A stretch of DNA of 64,000 nt from Symsagittifera roscoffensis (Eukaryota > Xenacoelomorpha > Acoela > Convolutidae): the NCBI RefSeq assembly GCF_963678635.1, contig NC_087069.1:19688660-19752659 (forward strand), written 5' to 3'. The position numbers were made by a program, and so were the translations under genes. Of this stretch, positions 1 to 10,741 are shown one piece after another (the first letter of the stretch is position 1; the number at the start of each line of letters is the position of its first letter). The notes below the pieces were generated by a model. It did not search any database. It saw only the letters and a list, made by a program, of their open reading frames with translations, and was not told the DNA's origin.

Positions 1-5
1 TCGCA

Positions 6-572
6 TTGGTGGACGACATGAAATTTGCAACGAGAAAGTACAAGGCACCCTATGGCTTAGAACAGGTAGAGATGAGACAGGAGGGAAAAGAACTAGATGC
101 AGCAGGTCAACTGCACGTAGCCCTGACGGAATACAAGAAATTGGACCCTACGACACCATCACCACTGTCAGTGGACACGCCTGGAGACAAGAGGAGTGGA
201 CCCGTTGAGGACCGGTTCAAAAGAATTCTCGAGAGAAGGAGAAACGAGTCAGAAGAAGAGAGTATGGATGAAACTCTCAGTGAAGCCGGTGAAGACATGG
301 AAGTGGAGAATACGCCTGAACCAGGGCCATCAGGGGAGGAGCTCACCACTCAAGAGCTGTTGAAAGACTTGAGCGAAGAGAATTGGGCAGATACTGCCAC
401 CCCACCTCTGAATCCGTCCCCCCGGAAGAATCTGGAATTGCCATTGGCAGGTGAGACCTTCAAAATGGGGATGTTACTCTTGAGCTCGGAAGAAAGGGAA
501 AAGAACACATTGGAAGGGAACAGGGACATGTTCCTGGGGTCTCTGAAGGACGATGCTTTCAGGAGTTCTTAA
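6..572 (+). pseudogene. Family A N-terminal segment
   Basis: This open frame of 188 residues is rich in Glu, Pro, Ser and Thr (for example EEESMDETLSEAGEDMEV) and looks like a disordered acidic region. It closes at 570-572, but the minus-one frame continues the protein sense directly (QEFLKEFSQEVG...), which points to a single lost base near 555-560. The duplicate of its second half is at 1332-1634. No domain is recognised. Confidence 0.5.
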
Positions 573-2393
573 AAGAATTCAGTCAAGAAGTGGGCAGCGA
601 GACGACGCTGGACAAATTCAAGAAGGAACTGTGGGACACAGTCGTAAGGTTTGGAGAACTGCTTCTGATAGGAACGGGCCTGGGTGATAAAGCGAGAAAA
701 GAGCTGCTGAACAAGCTGGTAGAGCTGAGGAATTCACGATCGAAGACCAGAGAAGAAAAATGTGAGGACAGCTCTACTCTGAAACAAAAAACTGTAGATA
801 AAATAGTTGATGATATAAAAAGGGATAAGGTTGGGACTAGTAATAAGATTAAAAGTACTAATATCCTTAAGGCTCGAGCAGGGGGAGGCAAGAGTTGGAA
901 GGATTGGAGGTAGACAGAGAGGTCGAATCAGTGATGATAGCCACAACACCCTCAAGCAGAGATGTGAAGACTCGCAAGAGGAAGAGAGAAGTAGAAGGAT
1001 TGGGTAGTCCTTCAGTGGATGCTGTTTCGGAAGGAAACTTGAGAGAGACGGCGCCCATGGTTTTGGCTCGATGCAAGACGGTGGCATACAAGAACAGCTC
1101 GGAGCTCAGAAGACCACTTGAAGAAGAGAGGGAAATAGAGGCTTCCACCAGTTCGACATCGGAGGAAGACTTCAAGCCTCAGAAGATAAACGTAAAGAGA
1201 GGTTCGACGAATGGACAGACATGGGAAGTGGATGTCGGCAAAGAATGGATCTCGAAGGCACATCAGGACATGGGCAAGCAAGTGACGAGTGATCCATTGG
1301 AGAGGAACAAGACGAGGAACACTTCCCGGACGAAACTCTCAGTGAAGCCGGTGAAGACATGGAAGTGGAGAATACGCCTGAACCAGGGCCATCAGGGGAG
1401 GAGCTCACCACTCAAGAGCTGTTGAAAGACTTGAGCGAAGAGAATTGGGCAGATACTGCCACCCCACCTCTGAATCCGTCCCCCCGGAAGAATCTGGAAT
1501 TGCCATTGGCAGGTGAGACCTTCAAAATGGGGATGTTACTCTTGAGCTCGGAAGAAAGGGAAAAGAACACATTGGAAGGGAACAGGGACATGTTCCTGGG
1601 GTCTCTGAAGGACGATGCTTTCAGGAGTTCTTAAAAGAATTCAGTCAAGAAGTGGGCAGCGAGACGACGCTGGACAAATTCAAGAAGGAACTGTGGGACA
1701 CAGTCGTAAGGTTTGGAGAACTGCTTCTGATAGGAACGGGCCTGGGTGATAAAGCGAGAAAAGAGCTGCTGAACAAGCTGGTAGAGCTGAGGAATTCACG
1801 ATCGAAGACCAGAGAAGAAAAATGTGAGGACAGCTCTACTCTGAAACAAAAAACTGTAGATAAAATAGTTGATGATATAAAAAGGGATAAGGTTGGGACT
1901 AGTAATAAGATTAAAAGTACTAATATCCTTAAGGCTCGAGCAGGGGGAGGCAAGAGTTGGAAGGATTGGAGGTAGACAGAGAGGTCGAATCAGTGATGAT
2001 AGCCACAACACCCTCAAGCAGAGATGTGAAGACTCGCAAGAGGAAGAGAGAAGTAGAAGGATTGGGTAGTCCTTCAGTGGATGCTGTTTCGGAAGGAAAC
2101 TTGAGAGAGACGGCGCCCATGGTTTTGGCTCGATGCAAGACGGTGGCATACAAGAACAGCTCGGAGCTCAGAAGACCACTTGAAGAAGAGAGGGAAATAG
2201 AGGCTTCCACCAGTTCGACATCGGAGGAAGACTTCAAGCCTCAGAAGATAAACGTAAAGAGAGGTTCGACGAATGGACAGACATGGGAAGTGGATGTCGG
2301 CAAAGAATGGATCTCGAAGGCACATCAGGACATGGGCAAGCAAGTGACGAGTGATCCATTGGAGAGGAACAAGACGAGGAACACTTCCCGGAC
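270..2393. repeat. 1062-bp perfect tandem duplication
   Basis: Bases 270-1331 and 1332-2393 appear identical; every frame on both strands translates the same in both. The unit length is divisible by three, but the left end of the unit is read in one frame and the right end in another, so the junction breaks the protein. It is therefore a very recent genomic duplication or an assembly artefact, and not a repeated protein domain. Confidence 0.9.
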
Positions 2394-3111
2394 GTGGTGG
2401 GTGGCCCTCGAAACATTGAAGGAAATGGAGGACTGCTTGAAGAAGTTGGACAGTGGAGTAGCTCGCAAGCGACGCAATTGGGCCACCCAGCAAAAGGCCG
2501 AGGTTAATAAAATAGAAATGGCAAACCATCTGAAGAGGTCCTGGCAGAGTTTGTTGAAGGATCATTTTGAAGAGACGATGAGAACACCCTCATCAGCACC
2601 GCCATTAATGGCGAATCCCTTCGTTAGAACTGCAGGACAATTAATGTTCACCTGGAGTCTGGTGGGAATAGAGTTGGAGACATTGACCTCGTATGACAGG
2701 CTGAAGTTGGGAAGCAAGAAGCTAGATGTGTATCAGGCACTGATGCAACACGTAGCCAGGGACAATTCAGGCTTGAGCCTGGCTAGAAGAAAGGATGCCA
2801 CATGTTTCTTGAGATGGATAATGTCAATGATGTCTGATAGCACCATCCTGGCATGCCACCAGAGAGCAAGCGGAAGTAAAACCATGGAAAAAAGAGTCTC
2901 AACGATCATCTTGAACGTGTATCAGAGTACAGGAATAGAAAAGGAAGATGGTTCCAGACTATCCCTAGAGAACCACAGAAAGCTAGACGAGGTACGGAGG
3001 TTTTATAATAAGAATTCGAAGAAGAACATGATGTTCACCGTAACCTGGCCTCGTCAGAGCAGTACTCGAGACTCAGCGAGAAGGGGGAATACCAATACGC
3101 ATCGGGAGTGA
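1957..3111 (+). pseudogene. Family A middle segment
   Basis: This 384-residue frame begins in the second copy of the 1062-bp duplication and leaves it at 2394. It starts with a basic, Ser-rich region and continues into a helical-looking part from about 2395 (WWVALETLKEMEDCLKKL...). The stretch around 2760-2860 encodes SGLSLARRKDATCFLRWIM, which is matched on the minus strand at about 31.39-31.51 kb (LSLARRKDAMRFLRWIM), so this segment is conserved between copies. Protein sense moves to the minus-one frame at about 3000-3060. No known family is recognised. Confidence 0.55.
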
Positions 3112-3704
3112 TGGGAATAGCCTACAATCCCTTCTTAGACTCAGAAACTGGAGGCGCCCACAGAAACCATGAGGTAGCGGAGCTACTGAAGTTTTGGACA
3201 GAAAGGATAATGGAAATAGACGCGGTGGAAAAAGAGGGGCCGAGCCTGGGTCTGATTCTTGAGAAAACACCAGAGGTGGTAAGCATACCGCGCTCAAACA
3301 AGAGAGTTGAAGTGAACATGGGCGATGGAAATGGCTTGTTAACCACGAACTTGGGAGTGGTATGGAAGCTACTAAGACCCTCCTGGTGTCCACATCCCCA
3401 CGCGAGTCTGATCGAGGAAACCACCGAGCGAGTGAGGTTAGCACCAACGGAAGATGAAGATCTGGCAAAGTTGAGTGTGTTACATAAGCTAATCTCACCC
3501 CAGATGCAGGAGTCAGGCGAAAAGACGAGAAATCCCGGGTCAGCAAAGAAAATGGAGCCGGGTAGCTGTCTGGATTCGACATGTGGGAACGGAGAGCACA
3601 CCTGCGATGGACGGACATGTGTCAGGATACTGTCCTTTCAAAAGAAGACCTGGTCACTTGGTTCGAAGACATCACAGAAAGGGAGAAAAGTGAAGTGCAA
3701 ATAG
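3108..3704 (+). pseudogene. Family A central segment
   Basis: This open frame continues the family A protein in the next minus-one frame; the coding sense probably begins upstream of the first Met, at about 3030. The part encoding HEVAELLKFWTERIMEID is matched on the minus strand near 31.0-31.07 kb (FEVPELLNFRTDKLIEVD). The useful coding sense ends at about 3580, where the frame changes again. The last 40 residues of the open frame are probably shadow. Confidence 0.5.
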
Positions 3705-4174
3705 TAGCGGAGTGTTACGCGAGAACCACGGTGAATATAGCGACAGCTCTCGGATTCTTCTCGAGAATGTGTAGTCTGCAGTCATTGGAGAGACTAGAGT
3801 CTGAACACCACTTAGTGACGGCGTTGAGCGTAGAATCATGGCCTGGGGTGTTGCAGGTGACTCAAAAACACATCCGGAGCTGGAAGGTTAGTCTCGAGGC
3901 GGAAATGGGGTTTCCCATGAGCGAAGCTTATGGCCTGCCATTGAACGCAAAATCCCTGATAGGGTCAATGATGGCCAACTTGTGCGGAAGCCACTACCCA
4001 TTGCACATGGCGATGGTGGAAGCATCCAGCCAGAGAGTACTGGTGGACAAGGCCCTCTCAGTGCCCAAGTGCGTGAGGTTGGCTCGGATATCGCATCACT
4101 CGCACAAGTTGTTGAGAAAAATCAGAGGGACAGTACCAAAAGAATTGAGAGATGACTTGAGTGAAATCTGGTGA
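3581..4174 (+). pseudogene. Family A segment before in-frame stop
   Basis: This 197-residue segment includes QKHIRSWKVSLEAEMGF and GLPLNAKSLIGS. The first is matched at 30.53-30.62 kb on the minus strand (QKHIKGWRVGLDAEL), which shows that this frame is the real one. It ends with a TGA at 4172-4174, and the same frame stays open beyond it to 5152, so the stop looks like a single nonsense change or a reading error. No signal peptide or membrane segment is visible. Confidence 0.55.
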
Positions 4175-4183
4175 GAAGAACTT

Positions 4184-5152
4184 TTGAAGTTGGAGAGAGA
4201 GAACACAAGCGATCACGAGAGACAAAACGTGATCGGAAAACCTGTGGAAAGTGCTCCAAACCTGGAAGATAACGACACGATGCATGAGAAAATGATGGAG
4301 CTTGAGCCTCTCTTGGAAGCCTCGGGGGAGCGTAACCTCAGGAGCATTGAGATCACCCATGGAGAATGCCCATGCCACTGTTTGGCACAAACGGTGTGGT
4401 ATCCAGATCACAAGAACCTTTGCCTGGTGTGGGATATGGAAGAAATTCGGTCGATCGGACTACCGGATCACCGACAGAAGGTGACGCTCTTAGTAGTGAG
4501 TATGTTGTTGGCTCTGAGATGGATAGAAGAGAATATAACGAAGTATCGGGAAGCGACGACGCCAACGGCTGAGTCAATATACGCGATAGACTACAGCAGG
4601 AGACTCGAGTTGTTTGAGGCTGCGTGCAAAGTATTCGCCATACGAACGGAAGTCAGACACGTATGGAGCCGTTTGAGGTACTTTCCATGGTTTCGGGCGA
4701 CACTGACGTCTTGGTTGTACATGACAACGAAAGATCACATGAGAAAGCATCAAAAGGAGTATCGACAGTTCCAGGCCGAGATTGGGCCGGAAGCTTTCAA
4801 GAGACCCCTGTTAACCCATCGTAATGCGATCACGACAGGATGGAAGAGAGTGGGTAAAATGTCTAGAGACAATACCAAAGCGAGGGAATCGATACTAGAG
4901 GAGGACCTGGCGAAGAACGTGAGCTTGAGCCTGCACAACTCCTTTTGTTTGAACCGGGAATCTAGGGTGAAGGCACTACCCAACCAGGCAAAGAGGTTGC
5001 AGGAGCAAAGAGAATGGATGCGATCCTATGAACAGCTGAAGGCTTGGGAGGAGATTGTGATTAGCTCCGATGATGAAGAGGAACTGTTGAGACAGTTTGC
5101 CGTATCTAGTACTTCAGGGTGCGGCACCTCCAAGGCGAAGAGTGCGAGATGA
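4184..5152 (+). pseudogene. Family A C-terminal segment with SUMO-interaction-like tail
   Basis: This 322-residue segment is in the same frame as the one before it. It contains a Cys/His-containing stretch (GECPCHCL) at about 4366, the conserved stretch IDYSRRLELFEAACK (matched at 29.72-29.96 kb, minus) and AEIGPEAFKRPLLTHRNA (also matched there). The C terminus has IVISSDDEEEL, a hydrophobic core followed by Ser and acidic residues, which is the layout of a SUMO-interacting motif. The same motif is still legible in the inverted copy near 29.5 kb. Function is unknown. Confidence 0.55.
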
Positions 5153-6764
5153 ATGGGTGGATCGAATGGATCTTGAGTCTTGAGAGGTAAGGGGGTCTTG
5201 AGCGTGGATCCGGGTGAAACTTGGATTCACGGAAAAGAAATTTTAACGAATCAAATATTGTTATTAATATATTATATTTACTATATAAATCAAAATGCTG
5301 CATAAAAATTTCCTGATTGAATAGGAAAAAAGAAATTTTAAATGATTGGCTTAAAAAGCGAGAATTCAAGGGTGCAGGTGTGTGCAGATTTTGATTGCTG
5401 TTTAGCGATAGTGTGAAAATTTTACATAGCCGTTAATTTTGGGGTGTAGATAAGCTTAAGTCTGCTGCAAACTTCTGTAAATGACCACTGGCACTGTACC
5501 TTGAGCAACACTCGGTTTTCTGGGACTCACTGGCAGAAGACAGAACGCGATGAGGACATCGATCTCGAGTCCGGGGAGTATGTGCCAGTCGGTCATATTT
5601 GGAAGTTTGACCTTGAGAAAAGCAAGAACACTTAATTTTGGGGTGAAATTTGATTTTTCAAAAATTCGAATGGAGCCTGTCATGCACGATTTTCTCGCGA
5701 TAACTGAAAGTCAAAAAAGAGAAGTCAGAACAATCGAGTAACAATCGCGGGAAAGTTGCAAGAAAAATCAGTGGGAAATTGCTATTCGCAATTTCCGTCA
5801 CAATAATAATCTAGAGTAGAGCTGTCCCATTTGAAACAGAGACAAGCGTATTCCCACGAACTGGATTATTGTGACTTGACTGGAGTATTATTCTAAACTG
5901 GACTAGAGTGAACCTTCGGTGGAAAGGTGGACAGCTTGAGTGTCCCAATGGTTCACGAGAAACCACAGTCTAGAGTACAAACTTGTTCTTGTTATTAAAA
6001 CTGACAAACATTAAACTCATTTTAGTTACATATTTAATTCTCGAGTTAATTACCGACTGAAGTGCTTCCCTTTCTTGAGTGTGCTACGATGTGAGTACTT
6101 AATTTAAATTTCTAGAGTGTGTTTTACAATTGATATGTTGAGGTAAGGCGAGTTTTAGGTTGATCCATCTGAAATGGATCAAAGTTCCACTGTCTAATAA
6201 AAAGTAACTCAATGGATTGTTCCGACCCGGTTTTTAACGGCGTTCATGTATTTTGGGTATTTTGAGACCTAAGTATGGGGACGTTCTTAATTCTAGAGTG
6301 GGGGGATATTTTGGTAGTAGCCTTAAGCAGTAACGGGTCGTAGTCTCATGTCACAAGCGAACCGAATTGGCTCCGACTGATTTGAGGTGGAAAAACACAA
6401 GAGATAGTGTCCCTGACTCTTGAGCCAATAGTTATAGGGCCTATTTTTCTTAAGCCTCATGTGTGACTGCAATAGACGAATGTTACAAAGCATAGATTCA
6501 CACAACTTGCGAAACAAAAACAAATGACTATCAAAACATGCAGATAAACTGACAAATAGAAAAACAATATCAAACTTAAACAAGGATAGCCGGTTACTGT
6601 GCAAGAAGCACAGACTGTTTTTTGATCATCTTCTTAAAAAACAATGCAAAAAAACTTTGCAAAACAGTGTCTTTTTTCTACGTGATAGGCTTAAGAGATA
6701 GAAAAAAAACTTATTCATATTGGACAGTCATAGTAAATTAATCCAAATGAAAAAACGGTTTATG
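5153..6764. other. Non-coding 3' flank of family A
   Basis: No convincing gene is present. Parts of 5840-6460 match 28.34-28.94 kb in inverted orientation, for example the stretch ending in CTCTTGAGCCAATAGTTATA near 6417-6440 and its partner near 28.35-28.39 kb. The family A repeat therefore extends beyond its coding part on the 3' side. The last few hundred bases are AT-rich and form the target into which the 16-kb element was inserted. Confidence 0.6.
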
Positions 6765-6770
6765 TACAAA
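6765..6770. repeat. Target-site duplication, left (TACAAA)
   Basis: TACAAA directly precedes the first base of the left inverted repeat and is repeated at 22833-22838 directly after the right one. Six bases is the length expected for Polinton integration. Confidence 0.88.
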
Positions 6771-7170
6771 AGTAGTAGATGTTGGAGGTGATCAGGGGGG
6801 GTCCCTGCAGACCAACATGTATTAAGATAGGGAATAGAGCATCCGGTCTGCAGGCTATGTATTAAGATTGGGTATAGAGTCTACAATGTATTAAGATAGG
6901 GAATACGGATGGTAAGGTTTTATGGTTTGTGTGATGGTAAGATAATGGTAAGAAAAACGAAAATTTTTTGGTTTTTGTTTATTTTTTTCGCAAAGTTTTT
7001 GGCGCGCGTTAACTAATTGGGAACAGTTAATTGTTAATTACGTGTAGATTGTAGAATAAAGGTTATGTATTTAGTTTTTTGGTGCATGGTAAGTCAATGG
7101 TAAGAGTTTTTGTGCAAAAATTTGGAATTTTTATGAAAATTTTTTTCGAAAAACTTCAAAACACGATAAG
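6771..7170 (+). repeat. Left terminal inverted repeat, 400 bp
   Basis: It is the reverse complement of 22433-22832 with only a few differences, from AGTAGTAGATG at the tip to ACACGATAAG at the inner end. It contains a G-run (GGGGGGG), short palindromes such as GCAGACC...GGTCTGC, three copies of an iteron around TGTATTAAGATAGGGAAT and several ATGGTAAG repeats. In protein-primed replication such repeats carry the origin; that role is inferred here. Confidence 0.95.
6814..6908 (+). repeat. Three iterons in the inverted repeat
   Basis: Three direct copies of a ~21-bp motif, TGTATTAAGAT(A/T)GGG(A/T)AT, start near 6817, 6857 and 6886, with spacings of about 40 and 29 bp. They recur mirrored at about 22695-22789. 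They could bind an element-encoded replication protein; this is inferred from arrangement only. Confidence 0.75.
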
Positions 7171-9776
7171 GTTAGCTATTGTTTGACCTAATTTATTAAA
7201 TAATCTTACTTTCTATCTAAATGAAACAATGCTGAAACCTACTGAAACTTCGAAAAAATTCAAATTTCTTGAGAAAAAATTGCAAAAATTTCAAGTATTT
7301 GGAAAAAATTGCAAAAATTTCAAGTATTTGGAAAAAATTGCAAAAATTTCAAGTATTTGGAAAAATTTCAAATATTTGGAAAAAATTGCAGAAATCTCAT
7401 AATTTTGGCTAATGTATTGTTGCTTTTGATCTAATTTCAAACATACTTTTACGTATAGATTTTAAAAATTTGCTAAGACTGTATGTTAATTGGCATTATG
7501 TTGAGACAATGATACAAAATTTTGAATAAAAAAATGACTTTTTCCACAATTTTTTTTTTCAAAATATTGAAATACGATGAAGTTTACCTTAATTTGAGCT
7601 AAATAATTGGTTATACAATGCTCTAAACGCAGAAAAGAATGTTCATACTAGCAGAATCAATATTGAAACTTCCAGAAAACAGTGAAATTAGTCGTAATTT
7701 TTGAGAAGGTAAAATAAAAATTAATCAAATTTACATGAAATTTTCCACTTCGAACCTTTTATTTTGGTTTTTAACTGTTTTTTGTTTGTCCAGTCCAGGG
7801 ATTTATTTTAGGAATCTCAATTCAAATGAACATTAAGGGTAAAATCCTATGAAATTTCTAAATCAAACTCCATGATTCAACTCCTCCTCATTTTTTTTCT
7901 CATTGAATTACCCAAATTTGTAAAAAAAATTACAATTTGTGAGAAAATTTTTATATTAAAAATTAGAAATTTCAGATTATTGATAAAAAAAGAACAGTTT
8001 ATTGCTAAAATTGTTTAAAATGGGATAAATGTTTCAAAAAAATTCATTCGATATTAGCTCAAATTCAACAAAAACTTCTTCATAACTGATGATTATATCT
8101 CTGTTGCTTCTGCAACATAACTTTCAAGAGTTTCCGTAGAGTTTTTCCCTGTTTTAAAGTTATTCTTGCTTTCTGTTTAAAACATGTTTTCCCTATTGAA
8201 CACACTTTACTAGAAAATTTAGTCAAAACTGGTAAATTTAGGAGGAAAGTAGTATCAATTGAACGAACAATTTGCTAGCAGAGATGAAATTAGAACTGAT
8301 ACCGTATGATTATTACAATAAAAAATGGTAATATCTTCTTCAAGGTTCCACTGTTCAGTTGCTATTGTAAACTATTTAAACAAAAATACACATTTTGGGA
8401 TCAATAACTATCACTTTTCTTGCAAAATATTTATTTACTCGCTTTTTTCTTAATTTATGACGGAAATTTTCTCAAAAATCTCCGGAAATACGCAAGAGAA
8501 AAAAAGATCCTAACATCTACAATATAAAAACTTCTGAATGAGCGAGTCTCAAAAAATTGATTTAGCAAAGCAAATCAAGGTGCAAACTGGAACAATTGTG
8601 TAATTTCCCGATTTTTATTAAGAAAAAAAAAACTCTGTAGTAAAAATGTAGTAATGTATTGTATATAGTGTTGTATATTCTAAGTAGTATTGTGTATGTA
8701 GCAAGGAAAAGTAGATCATGAAAGCAAGTTTTCGATTTATGCTTTGTATCTTCTTTCAAAAGATGTCGAATTGGGTTTGCTTTTCAAAAATTATCCTCAA
8801 AACATTTGATCTTTACTATAAAGTAACTAATATATCAAATGATAGCAATTTTTTCTAATGAATTACGGATAATTATAAGACTTTGTGAGTCAAGATATAC
8901 TTTATAAGCTAAATATTAGTAAAAGTATCTCAAATCTCCTAAGGAATAAATTGAGTTTCTTTCTCATTTTAGCGTTTTCTCAGTTTCTGCTTGATCTACT
9001 ATCTACCAAATGAATAAAATTTGAGCAAATTTTTCCTTGAAAATTGAATTTTAGATGGAAAAATGTATCTTTTCAACAAACGATCAATAATCCGAAGCTG
9101 AATTAAAACCATAAATCCTTTACTAAAAAGCTTTAAAGGATTTTCTCAACCTCATAAATGTATAATGCTGTTTTAAATCTGAACATCTATTCTAGAATAA
9201 ATTTTTAGTTGGATTGATGTATATCATTGTCTTGAAATTTTCAAAGTTTAGCAAAATATACATTTTTCCAGGTCATTTATCAATTTCTTTTCTGAAATCA
9301 TTAAAAATTCAATAAAAAAACATAATTCTTAATAAGTCAATCTGCTTAAAAAGCTCTGCTCTATGAACACTTGTACAAGCACTAAACAAGGAAAACTTTA
9401 AAATAGCAACTACAAAAAGCTTTCAATTAGTTGATGTTTTTCAAATATCCAAGTTTCACAAATTTTAGGCGAATACTTAAATACTCATTAGCATATGTTA
9501 TGCACTTTACTACAAATTTATCACAACAAAGTCTCCGCAAGCTTGCAACCAAGGGAGTTTTTACTGTTGATTAAAAGTTTTCGGATCGAGTTCCATGGAA
9601 AGCTTCACGACGATTTGAACTCGATTTTTGCTGTCTTTAACATCAATCAAAACCTTTGAATAAAAAAATTGATGACAGTTCAGTTATGTAAGGAAAACCC
9701 TGTATAATTATTGACTAGATTTGTTACAATTGCTGAGATTTTTCAGATTCAGTAAAAACTAATAATCATAGTAATT
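7171..9776. other. AT-rich region without genes, with a 29-bp tandem repeat
   Basis: This 2.6-kb stretch inside the element has no open frame that looks coding. At 7271-7396 there are about four copies of a 29-bp unit, GGAAAAAATTGCAAAAATTT plus nine more bases. In a typical Polinton this space would hold integrase or capsid genes, and none can be recognised here even as remnants. Confidence 0.6.
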
Positions 9777-10046
9777 TCAAAGTTTTTCAAAAAAAAAAAA
9801 AAAAACTTTAAATTTTACCTTTTCCTGAAGTGTGTTTGGAGTCTGCTGAGCAAATAATTTAATATTATGCTGAGAATGCTTCTTCTTGAAATGATTAGCG
9901 AGTTCCTCGCTGCTATAAGTATAAAAATTACAGTTAGAACACTTCAAAACACCACATGTTCTACGATGTCTTGATGCATCTTTGTGAGTGTATTCCCTGC
10001 CACATTCAAGACATGCAACTCTTTCGTTTCTATTGAGTGAAGGCAT
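9777..10046 (-). CDS. Small zinc-finger protein related to the polymerase N terminus
   Basis: The first ~58 residues hold two zinc-binding motifs, C12-C15-H27-C31 and C36-C39-H52-H57. They match residues 1-59 of the polymerase at 17837 in the same spacing, starting with MPSLNRNERV against MPALNRNEKV. The part after about residue 76 is encoded by an A/T run and is probably not real coding. A GAAAAG|GTAAAATT sequence at about 9816-9826 (minus strand) looks like a splice donor, so the true protein may be spliced or may end near there. It is either a detached copy of the polymerase finger module or a DNA-binding regulator that recognises the same sequence. A CCAAT array lies upstream at 10265-10590. 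Confidence 0.7.
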   Translation of the reverse strand: MPSLNRNERVACLECGREYTHKDASRHRRTCGVLKCSNCNFYTYSSEELANHFKKKHSQHNIKLFAQQTPNTLQEKVKFKVFFFFFEKL

Positions 10047-10257
10047 CTCAATAGTAAGGAAAAATTATATGGGAGATTTAAAATGTACCAAATTCTTAGA
10101 TAAGGTGAGTTGAATAGCCTCAAAAAATGAATAAAATTAAATAAAAACAGCAAAATTATTAACCAATTGTTTTTAACGAGAAAGAAAATCAGAATGGATA
10201 TGCTATTTAGCCTAGCTGAAATAAAAATCATCCAATCTAACCATGGAATTTTTAAAA

Positions 10258-10592
10258 GTATCAACCAATCAGAATCGAGTATTAATTACAAGGAAACTTT
10301 TATCTTTTCTGATATCAACCAATCAGAATTGAGCTTCAATAGTCATGTGATTTTCGACAAATTCAATGTCCACCAATCAGAATTGAGCTTCAAAACTCAT
10401 GTAGTTTTCAACAAATTCAATGTCAACCTATCAGAGTTGAGCTTCAAAAGTCGTGAAATTTTCAAGAAACTTAAAGTCAACCAATCAGAGTTGAGTTCTT
10501 CTTCTCGTGAATTTTTCAACAATTTCTTTAACTTTTGTAGATTTTGAGGATACTTTCACAGACATTATTTGTGTTAATAACCAATCAGAATG
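10258..10592. promoter_or_regulatory. 54-bp repeat array with CCAAT boxes
   Basis: CCAATCAGA-type boxes recur at about 10265, 10319, 10373, 10428 (variant CCTATCAGA), 10481 and 10581. The first five are spaced 54-55 bp apart within a repeated unit that also carries ATTGAGCTTCAAAA. CCAATCAGA is the consensus for the host factor NF-Y. The array lies upstream of the minus-strand zinc-finger gene at 10046, so it is probably its promoter or enhancer. The 18-residue repeat peptide it could encode (10167-10547, plus) is most likely a by-product of the 54-bp period. Confidence 0.65.
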
Positions 10593-10741
10593 AAATAATC
10601 ACAGATTTTAAAAACTTTGTAGATCAGAACCAGACTATGTTTATGAAACTTCTTAATCAATAAATTTTATTGAATTTTTCCAACATAACTAAGAGTTGAA
10701 GTTTGATACACTAGTGGGATAAATGAGATTTCTTGTCTAGT

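Larger units (their letters stand above)
6..5152 (+). pseudogene. Unrecognised large gene, family A copy 1 (disrupted)
   Basis: One long protein-coding tract runs in plus orientation across overlapping open frames (6-572, then about 545-913, 895-1425 and their duplicates, 1957-3111, 3108-3704, 3581-4174, 4184-5152). The protein sense continues smoothly across the frame changes, so I read it as one gene with several one-base shifts and one in-frame TGA at 4172-4174. I recognise no catalytic family. Visible features are an acidic, Pro/Ser/Thr-rich N-terminal part, a basic nuclear-localisation-like cluster (KTRKRKRE, near 980-1005 and again in the duplicate) and an acidic C-terminal tail with IVISSDDEEEL. 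A diverged copy lies inverted at about 29.5-31.9 kb, so this is a multicopy, probably mobile, family. The window begins inside it, so the true start is not visible. Confidence 0.6.

Noticed and set aside
8562-8759. 65-residue protein in the empty left part of the 16-kb element
   Set aside because: Low-complexity AT-driven frame with no start context or similarity to the other element proteins.
10167-10547. 126-residue protein with 18-residue repeats
   Set aside because: The repeat follows from the 54-bp CCAAT array, and no start context or relative supports translation; kept only as a possibility in findings.
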